DNA of 64,000 bases from Novosphingobium sp. (GTDB taxonomy: Bacteria; Pseudomonadota; Alphaproteobacteria; Sphingomonadales; Sphingomonadaceae), in assembly GCA_016719755.1 (NCBI GenBank), contig JADJYM010000015.1, positions 62,001 through 126,000 of the forward strand, read 5' to 3'. The stretch's first letter is position 1; every line of letters starts with the position of its first letter. Shown here one piece after another: positions 33,608 through 42,567 of the stretch. The position numbers were made by a program, and so were the translations under genes. The notes beneath the pieces were generated by a model. That model saw only the letters and a program-made list of their open reading frames with translations, had not been told where the DNA came from and ran no database searches.

Positions 33608-34473
33608 TGAAGATAGCCTTTGCCGGGTCGCAGATCGACCGTTCGGACCACATCCGCAGCGATCCCGCCGCGCTGGAAGGATTGATGAACTGGCGCGCAC
33701 GGCTGCTCAGGCTGGACGGGCTGGACCCGGTGATCTCGCCGGAAAGCACTCTGGAATGGGGCACGCTGGCCGATGCCGATCCGGCGAGCGAGCTGGTGTT
33801 CCTGGGCGTAGCTGACGAGCGCGGCTGCTTTGCCGAGGTTCAGACCAAGCTGCAAGGCTCAGTCTCGCCGGCGGGTCCGCGCGTCTGGGCGGCGATGGCG
33901 GCGCTTTCGCCAGAGGATCTGGCAACCTATGGCGGCGCGCGCAGCCTGGTTGACTGGCACGCCCGGCACCGCTTCTGCGCGCGCTGCGGCGCAGCGACCA
34001 CGCTGGCCAAGGGCGGCTGGCAGAGAAGCTGCGGGGGCTGCGGGGCAGAGCATTTCCCGCGCGTCGATCCGGTCACGATCATGCTGGTTGAGCATGATGG
34101 CCGCCTGCTGCTGGGCCGCCAGCCGCGCTTTCCCCCGCGCCGGTTCTCCGCGCTTGCGGGCTTCGTGGAACCGGGCGAAAGCATCGAGGAGGCGGTGGCA
34201 CGCGAAGTGCTGGAAGAGGCGGGAGTCAAGGTGGGGCCGGTGTCCTATGTCGTCAGCCAGCCCTGGCCGTTCCCGTCCAGCCTGATGATCGGGTGCTATG
34301 CGCAGGCGCTGGACGACCAGCTGACCATCGACACCACCGAACTTGAAGAGGCCGACTGGTTCACGGCTGAGGAAGTGGCCGCCGCGATGGCCGGGGACGA
34401 GGACGGGCGCTTCATCGCCCCGCCGCCCCACGCCATCGCCCATCACCTTCTGCAATGGTGGCTTGACCGATGA
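33604..34473 (+). CDS. nudC: NAD+/NADH diphosphatase
   Basis: A 289-residue Nudix hydrolase. The zinc ribbon CARC...CGGC (Cys125, 128, 143, 146) precedes the Nudix box GFVEPGESIEEAVAREVLEE (from residue 186), and SQPWPFPSSLM after it is the NudC-specific motif. It splits NAD(H) to NMN(H) and AMP and can remove NAD caps from RNA. It is flanked by four-base overlaps with the serine hydrolase and the FrnE-like gene. Together with mutY this gives an oxidation-damage flavour to the operon. Confidence 0.95.
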   Translation: MMKIAFAGSQIDRSDHIRSDPAALEGLMNWRARLLRLDGLDPVISPESTLEWGTLADADPASELVFLGVADERGCFAEVQTKLQGSVSPAGPRVWAAMAALSPEDLATYGGARSLVDWHARHRFCARCGAATTLAKGGWQRSCGGCGAEHFPRVDPVTIMLVEHDGRLLLGRQPRFPPRRFSALAGFVEPGESIEEAVAREVLEEAGVKVGPVSYVVSQPWPFPSSLMIGCYAQALDDQLTIDTTELEEADWFTAEEVAAAMAGDEDGRFIAPPPHAIAHHLLQWWLDR

Positions 34474-35162
34474 ACGCTCCTGCAAAACTCATCATCGACA
34501 TCTGGTCCGACGTCATGTGCCCGTGGTGCGTGATCGGCTATTCGCAGCTGCAAAAGGGTCTGGCCCAGCTGGAGGGCGAGGTCGAGGCGGAAATCCGCTG
34601 GCTGCCCTTCGAGCTTAACCCGGACATGCCGGGCGAGGGCGAGGGGCAGGCAGAGCACATCGCCCGCAAATATGGCCGCAGCCCGGCCGAGGCGGAGGCG
34701 AACCGCGACAAGCTGCTCCAGATCGGCGAACGCGCGGGCTATTCCTTTGCCTACACCGGGGAGGGCGAGCCGCCCAATGCGATGATCTGGAACACGTTCC
34801 AGGCCCACAAGCTGCTGAAATGGGCGCTGGTGGAACACGGGCCGGAAGTGCAGACCCGGCTGAAGCGCGCGCTGTTCGACGCGCATTTCCAGCAGCGCCG
34901 GAACATGTCCGATTCCGCCGTGCTGCTGGACGTGGCCGAGGCGCAGGGCCTAGACCGCGCGGGCGCCGAAGCGGCGCTGGCCGACGAGGCGCTGGGTGCG
35001 ATCGTCCGGCGCGAAGAGGCGCAGGCCTGGGACATGAACATTTCCGGCGTTCCGGCGATGGTCGTCAACGGCAAGTACCTGATCCCCGGTGCGCAGGAAC
35101 CGGAGACCTATGTCAATGCCCTGCGCCGCGTGGCGGCAAAGGAGGCGGCAGCGGCGGGTTAG
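34470..35162 (+). CDS. FrnE-like DsbA-family oxidoreductase
   Basis: A 230-residue cytoplasmic protein with no signal peptide. The thioredoxin fold starts IIDIWSDVMCPWCVIGYSQL with redox pair Cys17-Cys20 (CPWC); ELNPDMPGEGE and the cis-Pro loop ISGVPAMVVNGKYLIPGAQE are typical of the FrnE/2-hydroxychromene isomerase-like group. FrnE homologues have been linked to oxidative stress resistance. It is the last gene of the mutY operon (ATGA overlap with nudC). Confidence 0.88.
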   Translation: MNAPAKLIIDIWSDVMCPWCVIGYSQLQKGLAQLEGEVEAEIRWLPFELNPDMPGEGEGQAEHIARKYGRSPAEAEANRDKLLQIGERAGYSFAYTGEGEPPNAMIWNTFQAHKLLKWALVEHGPEVQTRLKRALFDAHFQQRRNMSDSAVLLDVAEAQGLDRAGAEAALADEALGAIVRREEAQAWDMNISGVPAMVVNGKYLIPGAQEPETYVNALRRVAAKEAAAAG

Positions 35163-35266
35163 GGCGCCGTTCACCTCAATTTTACCTTGCGACTTTATCG
35201 TATCTTCAATCGGTTAGGCTAGCCGGACGGCCAGACGCCGGGTTCCGGTGCAGTTGGAGAGACACG

Positions 35267-35656
35267 ATGAACAGGGTCGCAGCCCAATTCCGTGCCCGCA
35301 TGCGCGCGCTTGCCAGCGACCGCGCGGGCCTATCGACCACTGAGCTTGGAATTCTCCTGGCCATGGTCGTGCTTGCCTCGATCCCCGCTCTTTCGCTGCT
35401 CGGTGACGAGACGGCGCAGACGCTGGACCAGAGTTCCTCCGAACTTGCCCGGGACCGCGCGGTGCGGGCCGATCCCTTTGCGCGCGGCGCCGGAGCCGGG
35501 GCGGCGGCGGACGTGCCGGTATCCGGCACTTCGGTACAGGGCACTTCCAACACCGGTTCGCCCGAAGTGACGCCGATTGGTTCGTCGTCAAGCTCGGGCG
35601 GCTACAAGGAGCCTCCGGTCGCGGCCGCATCGCTGCCTGAACCCTACGCCGAATAA
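35267..35656 (+). CDS. Small Flp-pilin-like membrane protein
   Basis: A 129-residue protein whose N-terminal region reads like a class IVb prepilin: a basic leader ends in Gly21, followed by LSTTELGILLAMVVLASIPA, with Glu at +5 from the presumed cleavage site and a hydrophobic helix. The rest is low in complexity (Ser/Gly/Ala/Pro) and probably disordered. No other tad/flp genes are nearby, so this may be an orphan pilin-like or simply a single-pass protein. GGAGAG nine bases upstream supports the ATG at 35267. It precedes the diguanylate cyclase by 12 bases. Confidence 0.6.
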   Translation: MNRVAAQFRARMRALASDRAGLSTTELGILLAMVVLASIPALSLLGDETAQTLDQSSSELARDRAVRADPFARGAGAGAAADVPVSGTSVQGTSNTGSPEVTPIGSSSSSGGYKEPPVAAASLPEPYAE

Positions 35657-35668
35657 GGCTGGCGGGGC

Positions 35669-37516
35669 GTGACCGCCGGGCAGGCATTCCGCAGGCTTCC
35701 GGCAGGGTTGCGTGCCTTGTCCGAATGGTGGCGTCCGCTGGGCGTGGCGGTGGTCATGTGCCTCGCGGTGCTGGTGCTTGGCCCGTCGAGCGCGATGGAC
35801 CGCGAGCTTTCGGACCGCCTGCTGCGGCGCGAGGCGGCCGCCGCCGACCCTGCGCTGCTGATCGTCGAGATTGATGCGGCGGATGCCCGGCATTTCGGCG
35901 GCAATCCGATTACCCGTCCCGGGCTCACCGAACTGCTCGACAGCCTTGCCGCGCGCGGTGCGGAGCGGGTGCTGCTCGACATCTACCTGGGCGAGCCGCT
36001 GTTTCCGGATGCCGATGCCCGGCTGGCGGCGGCCATGGCCCGGTTGGGTCCGGCGCGGCTGGGCCTGGTCAGTGCCGCCACCCCGGACGAGCGCCCTTAT
36101 GACCTGTTCGCGCGCCACGGCACGCTGATCGATGCGCGGCTGACGCCCGATCAGGACGGTTTCAATCGCCGGATCGGCAGGCCCGGCGAGGCAAGCGGCG
36201 CGAACCCTTCCGCCTGGCTTGCCACTGGACGCAGCGATCCGGCCCCGGTCCTGCTTGACCTGCGCGTCGCAACGCGCGGGTTCGAACGGGTCTCTGCGCG
36301 CGCGGCGATTGCCGACCGCTCCAGCCTCGCTGGCCGCAAGGTGGTGATTTCGGCCAGCAGCTCTATTGCGCCAAGCCGCGCCTTTCTGCCGCTCAGCCGC
36401 AGTGCCGACCGCGCGGCGGTGATCGCGCTGGGCGCGCAATCCGATGCCAGTGGCTATCCGGCGCTTCACCGGCGCGGGGAAGCGGCCAACACGGTGCTGC
36501 TCGTGCTGGGCCTCGCCCTTGGTTTCTTCGTTGCCTTTATTGCCAGGTCGGGACGGATGCTGGCACTTTCGGCAGGCTTCGGAGCGGTTCTGCTGGTCAG
36601 CGCCTCGACTTTGGTGGCTCTCCACTGGGGGGCGGAAGTCTATCCACTGCGTCTGCTTGGCTGCTTTGCGGTGATGGTCAATGTCACGCTGGCGCAGCGG
36701 CTCAGGATCGTGCCGATGATGGGTTCGTTCCTGCGCGGCGATATCACTCCGGAAGAGGTCTGGGCCTGGCGCAGTTATGAACAGTCTGCCCATCCCGCGC
36801 TGCTGATCGGCGCCGACGGGCGGATCAAGCGCAGCAATCCCGCCGCCACCCCGCTGATCGAGCGCCACGGCGAGGCCCTGGTCCGCCTGTGTTTGCCGCG
36901 CCTGGGCGAACGCGCGGACGAGCTGGAACTGGAGGAAGGGGACTTCCACCTCGACTGGCCCTACACCCACGTGCCGATCGTGGTGCTGCGCGATGCCGGG
37001 GCCGCGCTGGCGGCGCAGCGCGGCCTGCAGGAGCAACTGCTGCGGGACGAGCTGACCGGTCAGGCCAACCGCCGGGGCTTCGATAGTGCGCTGCACAGTG
37101 CGGCCCAGGCGGGCGGCGCGTACGGCGTGTTCTTTCTCGACATGAACGGGTTCAAGGCGGTCAACGATACCCACGGCCACGACGCGGGGGACGAACTGCT
37201 GGTGGTGGTTGCCGCTCGGCTGGCCGCGCTGCTGCGCGAGGACGACTGCGTGGCGCGGCTGGGCGGCGACGAGTTCGGGATTGTCATTCCGGGGATGGCC
37301 GTGGAGGCGGAAGCGGCCGATCTGCGCCGCCGCCTGGCCGTCGCCGTGGCCGAACCGGTCAGCCTTAGCTGCACCGGGGGGGCGGTGACGGTGGGGGTGG
37401 CGGTGGGCTACGCGCTTACACCAGGCGGCGGCGAGGATCCCGGCGAACTGCTGCGCATTGCCGACCAGGCGATGTACCGCGACAAGCACCGCGCGCGGCT
37501 GCGCGCTGCCGCCTAG
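35669..37516 (+). CDS. CHASE2-PAS-GGDEF diguanylate cyclase
   Basis: A 615-residue inner-membrane sensor. One N-terminal helix, then a periplasmic CHASE2 domain (about residues 45-270: LLIVEIDAADARHFGG, RGAERVLLDIYLGEP), then two or three membrane helices (about 272-345). A PAS-like segment (ALLIGADGRIKRSNPAA) leads to a GGDEF domain with intact LGGDEFGIV. An RxxD product-inhibition site (REDD) sits five residues before GGDEF. It should make cyclic di-GMP in response to an external cue. The start is GTG at 35669, 12 bases after the pilin-like gene. Confidence 0.92.
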   Translation: MTAGQAFRRLPAGLRALSEWWRPLGVAVVMCLAVLVLGPSSAMDRELSDRLLRREAAAADPALLIVEIDAADARHFGGNPITRPGLTELLDSLAARGAERVLLDIYLGEPLFPDADARLAAAMARLGPARLGLVSAATPDERPYDLFARHGTLIDARLTPDQDGFNRRIGRPGEASGANPSAWLATGRSDPAPVLLDLRVATRGFERVSARAAIADRSSLAGRKVVISASSSIAPSRAFLPLSRSADRAAVIALGAQSDASGYPALHRRGEAANTVLLVLGLALGFFVAFIARSGRMLALSAGFGAVLLVSASTLVALHWGAEVYPLRLLGCFAVMVNVTLAQRLRIVPMMGSFLRGDITPEEVWAWRSYEQSAHPALLIGADGRIKRSNPAATPLIERHGEALVRLCLPRLGERADELELEEGDFHLDWPYTHVPIVVLRDAGAALAAQRGLQEQLLRDELTGQANRRGFDSALHSAAQAGGAYGVFFLDMNGFKAVNDTHGHDAGDELLVVVAARLAALLREDDCVARLGGDEFGIVIPGMAVEAEAADLRRRLAVAVAEPVSLSCTGGAVTVGVAVGYALTPGGGEDPGELLRIADQAMYRDKHRARLRAAA

Positions 37517-37926
37517 ACCAGTCCCAGCCGCGCCAGTTCGCTGGCGATGTTGCCGGGCAGGGTGTCGCCCGCGCTCTCGCCATCGGCAAGATCGGCGGGG
37601 GCGTTCTCTGCTTCGAGGTAGCGCCAGCCCTGGTGGGCGCGCTTGGGGCTGGGGTGCAACTCGATCAGGCGGCTGGCGATGACGATGTTGGTGCGCCCGC
37701 CCTCCGCCGCCTCGAAGCGCAGGATCGGGCTGCGCATCACCAACTGGTGCTTGAATATCCAGAACAGCGATCCGCCCGTCGATCCGTCTGGCGGCACGAT
37801 CTCCTCGTGCCGCTTGGGCAGGTAGCGGGTCGTGAGATAGGCAACGTCGCCGCGCGCGGCGAACCAGCCGCGCATTTCTTCAAGCGACTGCGCCCCGTAG
37901 GCGACTTTGGTAAGATGCAGCGGCAT
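37513..37926 (-). CDS. DUF1489-family protein
   Basis: A 137-residue soluble protein matching the alphaproteobacterial DUF1489 family: LTKVAYGAQSLEEM, YLTTRYLPKRHEEIV, GGSLFWIFKHQLVMRSPIL, HPSPKRAHQGWRYL. Its function is unknown. It overlaps the stop of the convergent diguanylate cyclase by four bases and lies five bases downstream of mgtE, so it is probably co-transcribed with that transporter. Confidence 0.82.
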   Translation of the reverse strand: MPLHLTKVAYGAQSLEEMRGWFAARGDVAYLTTRYLPKRHEEIVPPDGSTGGSLFWIFKHQLVMRSPILRFEAAEGGRTNIVIASRLIELHPSPKRAHQGWRYLEAENAPADLADGESAGDTLPGNIASELARLGLV

Positions 37927-37931
37927 GGTGA

Positions 37932-39365
37932 TCAGCCCACCAGCCCGCTGGCGACGGCAAGGCCGAGGAAGGCGAAAAAGCCCATCGAATCGGTGATCAT
38001 CGTCACGAACACCGAACTGGCCACGGCCGGGTCCTGTCCGAAGCGATCGAACAGCACCGGCACGATAACCCCGGCAAGACCGGCGGTGACGATATTGACC
38101 ACCACCGCCGTGGCAATCACCGCGCCGAGCAGCGGGTTGGAAAAGACCAGCGCCGTGGCGATCCCGATCAGCAGTGCCACGGTGACTCCATTGAGCAGGG
38201 CCACGCGCATTTCGCGCCACAGGATGCGGCCCGTGTTGGCGCGGGTCAGCTGATTGGTGGCAAGCGCGCGCACCGCCACGGCCATGGTCTGCGTGCCCGC
38301 GTTGCCGCCGATCGAGGCGACCATCGGCGAGAGCGCGGCCAGCGCCACCAGCTTTTCAATCGCTCCGCCGAAGCTGGAAATGATCGTTGCCCCCAGCAGC
38401 GCGGTCAGCAGGTTGGCGATCAGCCAGCGCACCCGGCTGACATAGGAATCGCGGATCGGCTCGTTGATGTCGCCTTCGCCCGCGCCGGACAGCAGCAGCA
38501 CGTCCTCGCCCGCTTCTTCCTGGATGATGTGGACCACGTCGTCGACAGTGATCTGGCCGACCAGCCTCCCGCTTTCATCGACCACGGCGGCGGAAATCAG
38601 CGCGTACTTCTGAAAGCGCAGCGCCACTTCTTCCTGGTCCATCGTCACCGGGATCAGCGTCTGTTCGCGCTGCATCACGTCGGTCAGGCGGATCGAGCGC
38701 GGGGTGCGCAGGATCCATGACAGCGCGCAGGTGCCGACCGGGTGGAAGCGCGCATCGACGATGAACACTTCCCAGAACTCGTTGGCCAGTTCCGGGCTTT
38801 CGCGCAGGAAATCGATCAGGTCGCCCACGGTCATGTGTTCGGGCACGGCCACGAAATCGCGGCTCATCAGGCGGCCGGCGGATTCCTCCGGATAGGACAG
38901 CGCGCTGACGATGGCGGCGCGGTCTTCCGGCTCCATCTCGGCCAGCACGGCCTGCTGGTCGTCCTCGTCGAGGTCTTCCAGCATCGCCACCGCATCGTCG
39001 GTATCGAGCTGTTCGGCGATGTCGGCGATCGCTTCGGCGGGCAGCGATTCGACCAGCAGCTCGCGGACGTGGTCGTTCAGCTCGGCAAAGACCTCGCTGC
39101 CCATCAGGTCGTTGATTGCGCGGGCCAGCGCCGGGCGCTCGTTCACATCGAGCAGTTCGAACAGGTCGGCGATGTCGGCCGGGTGGAGCGGCTCGACCAG
39201 GGCATAGACCTGTTCGTTCTCGCCCGCTTCAAGCGCCTCGCTGACGCGGCGGACGAAATGCTTCTTCAGCGTGTTCTCTTCATCGAGGCTTTCGGATTCG
39301 CGCGCCGCATCGGCCGCCATGGGGGCGGCTTCGCGTTCGGCGGTGGCGAGTTCCTCGGGAGTCAT
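37932..39365 (-). CDS. mgtE: Magnesium transporter MgtE
   Basis: A 477-residue inner-membrane channel. The N-terminal acidic MgtE_N helical domain (about residues 35-150: PADIADLFELLD, ELLVESLPAEAIADIAEQLD) acts as the Mg sensor. Two CBS domains follow (about 160-290), then five membrane helices with ALSPMVASIGGNAGTQTMAV in the pore. It imports Mg2+, gated by cytoplasmic Mg. No Mg riboswitch is visible in the 112-base upstream gap. The cyclophilin gene is divergent. Confidence 0.95.
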   Translation of the reverse strand: MTPEELATAEREAAPMAADAARESESLDEENTLKKHFVRRVSEALEAGENEQVYALVEPLHPADIADLFELLDVNERPALARAINDLMGSEVFAELNDHVRELLVESLPAEAIADIAEQLDTDDAVAMLEDLDEDDQQAVLAEMEPEDRAAIVSALSYPEESAGRLMSRDFVAVPEHMTVGDLIDFLRESPELANEFWEVFIVDARFHPVGTCALSWILRTPRSIRLTDVMQREQTLIPVTMDQEEVALRFQKYALISAAVVDESGRLVGQITVDDVVHIIQEEAGEDVLLLSGAGEGDINEPIRDSYVSRVRWLIANLLTALLGATIISSFGGAIEKLVALAALSPMVASIGGNAGTQTMAVAVRALATNQLTRANTGRILWREMRVALLNGVTVALLIGIATALVFSNPLLGAVIATAVVVNIVTAGLAGVIVPVLFDRFGQDPAVASSVFVTMITDSMGFFAFLGLAVASGLVG

Positions 39366-39419
39366 GGCGGTGGTCTAGGCCGGTCGGTGCCAAAAGCAAC
39401 CGGGGCAAGCGCAGGAGGC

Positions 39420-39447
39420 GTGACTTTGGCCGCGCGCGCCCTATATC
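39420..39447 (+). promoter_or_regulatory. Putative promoter of the cyclophilin gene
   Basis: GTGACT (39420-39425) and TATATC (39442-39447) are spaced by 16 bases, about 30 bases before the ATG. Matches are partial, but the A/T-rich hexamer stands out in a GC-rich gap between divergent genes. Confidence 0.4.
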
Positions 39448-39477
39448 CGCGAAGCAGATTGCATGGAGATACGTTCA

Positions 39478-39942
39478 ATGGCCGACCAATACCTCACCCT
39501 AACGCTTGATACCGGCAACGGCACCGGCGGTGATGTGAAGATCAAGCTGCGCCCGGATCTGGCCCCCGGCCACGTTGCGCGGATCACCGAACTGGCGAAC
39601 GAAGGGTTCTATGACGGGGTGAAGTTCCACCGCGTGATCCCCGGCTTCATGGCCCAGGGCGGCTGCCCCAACGGCACCGGCATGGGCGGTTCGTCCAAGC
39701 CCGACCTGCAGGCCGAATTCAATGCCGAGCCGCACGTGCGCGGCGTCTGCTCGATGGCGCGGACCAGCGCGCCGCATTCCGCCAACAGCCAGTTCTTCAT
39801 CTGCTTTGACGACGCGACGTTCCTCGATCGCCAGTACACCGTCTGGGGCCAGGTCGAGGAAGGCATGGAACACGTCGACGCCCTGCCCAAGGGCGAACCC
39901 CCGCGTGAACCCGGCAAGATCGTCAAGGCGACGGTCAGATGA
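39478..39942 (+). CDS. Peptidyl-prolyl cis-trans isomerase (cyclophilin, cytoplasmic)
   Basis: A 154-residue cyclophilin-domain protein without signal peptide. Active-site residues are in FYDGVKFHRVIPGFMAQGG (the Arg contacting proline), SMARTSAPHSANSQFFI and FLDRQYTVWGQV. It speeds proline isomerisation in protein folding. GGAG nine bases upstream supports ATG 39478 over the ATG at 39463. A terminator follows, so it is a single-gene unit. Confidence 0.94.
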   Translation: MADQYLTLTLDTGNGTGGDVKIKLRPDLAPGHVARITELANEGFYDGVKFHRVIPGFMAQGGCPNGTGMGGSSKPDLQAEFNAEPHVRGVCSMARTSAPHSANSQFFICFDDATFLDRQYTVWGQVEEGMEHVDALPKGEPPREPGKIVKATVR

Positions 39943-39966
39943 TCGGGCAGGCCTGATGCGAACGAG

Positions 39967-39995
39967 AGGGCGGAGGGGCAACCTTCCGCCCTTTT
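39967..39995 (+). terminator. Rho-independent terminator of the cyclophilin gene
   Basis: AGGGCGGA (39967-39974) pairs with TCCGCCCT (39985-39992) and runs into TTTT. It is between convergent genes and may also serve the leftward periplasmic cyclophilin. Confidence 0.8.
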
Positions 39996-40027
39996 CTGTT
40001 GGGGGAGGCGGGGGCGACTTTCGCCGT

Positions 40028-40726
40028 CTACTGCGCCGCCGCAGGCACTTCCACCCGCCGCACGGTCAGCACCTTGACCACGGGGTCGAGCATCTGCCCT
40101 TTCATCACCCCTTCGCCCTTGGAGGCAGAGCGCGGGGCGCCCCAGATCCTTTCCACCACGTCCATGCCAGACACGACTTTGCCGAAGGCGGCGAAGCCGG
40201 CCTGAAATTCCGGATTGTCGGACTTGGGATTGGCGTCCAGCCCGGTCATGTCGCCCAGCATGATCGAAAAATCGGCGGTGGCCGTGCCCGGCGCATAGCG
40301 CGCCATGGAGATCGTGCCGCGGGTGTGGGACAGGCCGGTCAGGCTGGTCGGTTCGTGCGCGATGGGTTTGAGGATCTTCTGCGGGTGGTTCTGCAGCCCC
40401 GCCTGGACCAGGCCGTTGGGCTGCTGCCCCCAGGCAATATGCATCGCGCGGTAGAACACGATCCCGTCGAAGCGCTTCAACTGAACATAGCGCATGAAAT
40501 TGGCGGTGGTGACCGGGGCGCGCTTGTGGTCGAGTTCCAGCTCGATCGTGCCAAGCTCGGTCACCATCGCCACGTGGACCAGATCGGGCAGCGGCTGCGG
40601 CGCGGGGGGCGGGATGGCGGCACGGGGCTTCGCACCCTTGGGATAGCTGCTGTACTTCGGCTTGTCGGCGGCCTGGGCGGCGCTGGTGGCAAGCAGGGCG
40701 AGGATCAGGGCGAATCGGCGGATCAT
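40028..40726 (-). CDS. Periplasmic peptidyl-prolyl isomerase (cyclophilin)
   Basis: A 232-residue protein with a signal peptide (MIRRFALILALLATSAAQA, cleavage about residue 19), a Pro/Lys-rich linker and a divergent cyclophilin domain: DGIVFYRAMHIAWGQQ replaces the usual FHRVI..F..QGG, and RGTISMARYAPGTATADFSI replaces SMAR...NSQFFI. The loss of the canonical arginine-containing FHRV suggests weak or altered isomerase activity. It lies 17 bases downstream of the LysR gene on the same strand. Confidence 0.85.
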   Translation of the reverse strand: MIRRFALILALLATSAAQAADKPKYSSYPKGAKPRAAIPPPAPQPLPDLVHVAMVTELGTIELELDHKRAPVTTANFMRYVQLKRFDGIVFYRAMHIAWGQQPNGLVQAGLQNHPQKILKPIAHEPTSLTGLSHTRGTISMARYAPGTATADFSIMLGDMTGLDANPKSDNPEFQAGFAAFGKVVSGMDVVERIWGAPRSASKGEGVMKGQMLDPVVKVLTVRRVEVPAAAQ

Positions 40727-40743
40727 TGCGCCATTCTGCCCGA

Positions 40744-41628
40744 TCAGAGCCCTGCCTTCACCAGCCAATCGTGGAAGATCCGAACGCTGCGCAGCTCCAG
40801 CGCGTGCGGGCGGCAGACGAACCAGTAGGAATAGGGGCTTTCCACCTCGACATCGAACAGCTTGGCCAGGCGGTTGTCATGACTTCGGTTGAAGTGGTCA
40901 TCATGCATGATCGCGATGCCCAGGCCATTGGCCGCCGCTTCGAGGATCAGTTGCCCCGAATCGTAGTGGTCGATGGCCGCCGGCTCCAGATCCGGCATGC
41001 CGATCGCCTCCTTCCACGCCACGAAGCTGTCGGGCAGTTCGGTGTGGATCAGGAAAGTCTGGCGCGATAGCACCGTCTGGTCCGGATTGTGCCCGATCTC
41101 CGCCTCAAGCGTCTTCGATGTGAAGGCATAGACCATGTTGTGGTCCAGCCGCACCGAATGGAACGCCGGGTCAGGTTCGTGGGCCAGGATGATCGCCGCG
41201 TCCAGCGTGTCGCCGACCCGGGCAAGCTGGTTGGGGCTGGTGTCGATATCGATGTGCAGGCGCGGGTGCAGCTTCCTGAGTTCCGGCAGGCGCGGGAACA
41301 GGCGCTGGCTGCCGAACAGGGGCAGTACCCCAAGATGCAGGCGCAGCACCTTGCTGTCTTCGACCTGTCCTTCGACCGCGGCGGCCAGTTCGTCGAACTT
41401 CGGGCCGACGGCGGTGTAGAACGCTTGGCCATCGTCTGTCAGGCGCATGGCCTGGTGCTGGCGGGTAAACAGGCGTTTGCCGATGAAATCCTCAAGCGCG
41501 GCAACGCGGCGCGACAGGGCGGAGGGTGACAGGCCAAGTTCGTCCGCCGCCGCGCGGGCAGACCCCAGGCGGACAATCCGGACAAAGGCCTCGATGGCGC
41601 GAAGCGGGGGCAGGCGGCGAATAGCCAA
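40744..41628 (-). CDS. LysR-family transcriptional regulator (GcvA-like)
   Basis: A 294-residue regulator. The N-terminal winged helix covers about residues 7-65 (LRAIEAFVRIVRLGSARAAA, then LGLSPSALSRRVAALE), and the rest is a two-lobed effector-binding domain. The likely start is TTG at 41628, two bases after the corC stop; no ATG is in a sensible place. Unlike many LysR genes it is not divergent from a target but ends a leftward row after corC. The target is unknown. Confidence 0.82.
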   Translation of the reverse strand: MAIRRLPPLRAIEAFVRIVRLGSARAAADELGLSPSALSRRVAALEDFIGKRLFTRQHQAMRLTDDGQAFYTAVGPKFDELAAAVEGQVEDSKVLRLHLGVLPLFGSQRLFPRLPELRKLHPRLHIDIDTSPNQLARVGDTLDAAIILAHEPDPAFHSVRLDHNMVYAFTSKTLEAEIGHNPDQTVLSRQTFLIHTELPDSFVAWKEAIGMPDLEPAAIDHYDSGQLILEAAANGLGIAIMHDDHFNRSHDNRLAKLFDVEVESPYSYWFVCRPHALELRSVRIFHDWLVKAGL

Positions 41629-41630
41629 GG

Positions 41631-42527
41631 TCAGTCGTCCGGGTCTTCCTGGGGGGAGGGAGGATGCAGGCGCAGGCGCGTTACATGCTTTTCGTTGCCA
41701 GCAATCACTTCCAGCGTCCAGCCACTCTCGTGGCTCAGCAGCGCGCCGACGGCGGGAACCTGCTCGGCCAGCACGACAGCAAGGCCGCCCAGTGTGTCGA
41801 CGTCTTCCTCCACCTCGCCCAGTCGCGGATCGACCCGCTGGCCCACTTCTTCCAGCTCGACGCGGGAATCGGCCTCCCACGCGCCGCTTTCCAGCGGAAC
41901 CAGCAGATCCTGCGGGGCATCGTCGTGCTCGTCCTCGATCTCGCCGGTGATTTCCTCGACCAGGTCCTCGATGGTGATGATCCCGTCGGTGCCCGAATAC
42001 TCGTCGATCACGACGGCGAGGTGGATGCGGCTGGCGCGCATGTCGGCCAGCACATCCAGAGCGCCGCGCGCCTGGGGTACGAACAGCGGCTGGCGCAGCA
42101 GCCCGGTCCAGTCACGTGGCGGCTTGCCGCTGGCGAGATAGGGGAACACGTCCTTGATCAGCACCATGCCGACGATTTCGTCCAGCGTCTCGCGATAGAC
42201 CGGCAGGCGCGAATGGCCGTGCTCGGCAAAGGCGGCAACCACTTCTTCCCAACTGGCGCTTTCGGGAATCGCGATAATCTCGCCACGCGGGATCGCCACG
42301 TCGTCCGCGTCATGCTCGGAAAAATGCAGCAGGTTGCGCAGCATCTGCCGTTCGAGCGGGGTAAGGTCGCCGTTGCCGGATGGCCGGGCCTCTTCCTCGT
42401 GCTCGTCGATGGCTTCCTCGATCTGGGCGCGCAGCGACTGATCGCCCTCGCTGCCGTCGAAGAACCTGCGGATCATGCGCCACAGCGAGCGCTTACTGTC
42501 CACCTCCGGTGAATGGCTGTCCGCCAT
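41631..42527 (-). CDS. corC: CorC/TlyC-type CBS-domain protein
   Basis: A 298-residue soluble protein. Two CBS domains (about residues 70-190: HDADDVAIPRGEIIAIPESA, ASRIHLAVVIDEYSGTDGII) are followed by a CorC_HlyC domain (about 215-295). Homologues are linked to Mg/Co efflux or, under the old name, haemolysin C. It follows ybeY and phoH, the standard phoH-ybeY-corC order. ATG 42527 is chosen; ATG 42581, which overlaps ybeY by 14 bases, is possible. Neither has a strong ribosome-binding site. Confidence 0.87.
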   Translation of the reverse strand: MADSHSPEVDSKRSLWRMIRRFFDGSEGDQSLRAQIEEAIDEHEEEARPSGNGDLTPLERQMLRNLLHFSEHDADDVAIPRGEIIAIPESASWEEVVAAFAEHGHSRLPVYRETLDEIVGMVLIKDVFPYLASGKPPRDWTGLLRQPLFVPQARGALDVLADMRASRIHLAVVIDEYSGTDGIITIEDLVEEITGEIEDEHDDAPQDLLVPLESGAWEADSRVELEEVGQRVDPRLGEVEEDVDTLGGLAVVLAEQVPAVGALLSHESGWTLEVIAGNEKHVTRLRLHPPSPQEDPDD

Positions 42528-42567
42528 TTTGAAATTCAGGCCCCTTGTTGGCTGGTTCGTGCAATTA

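Noticed and set aside
39366-39477. A magnesium riboswitch upstream of mgtE.
   Set aside because: The 112-base gap shows none of the conserved M-box or mgtA-leader elements.
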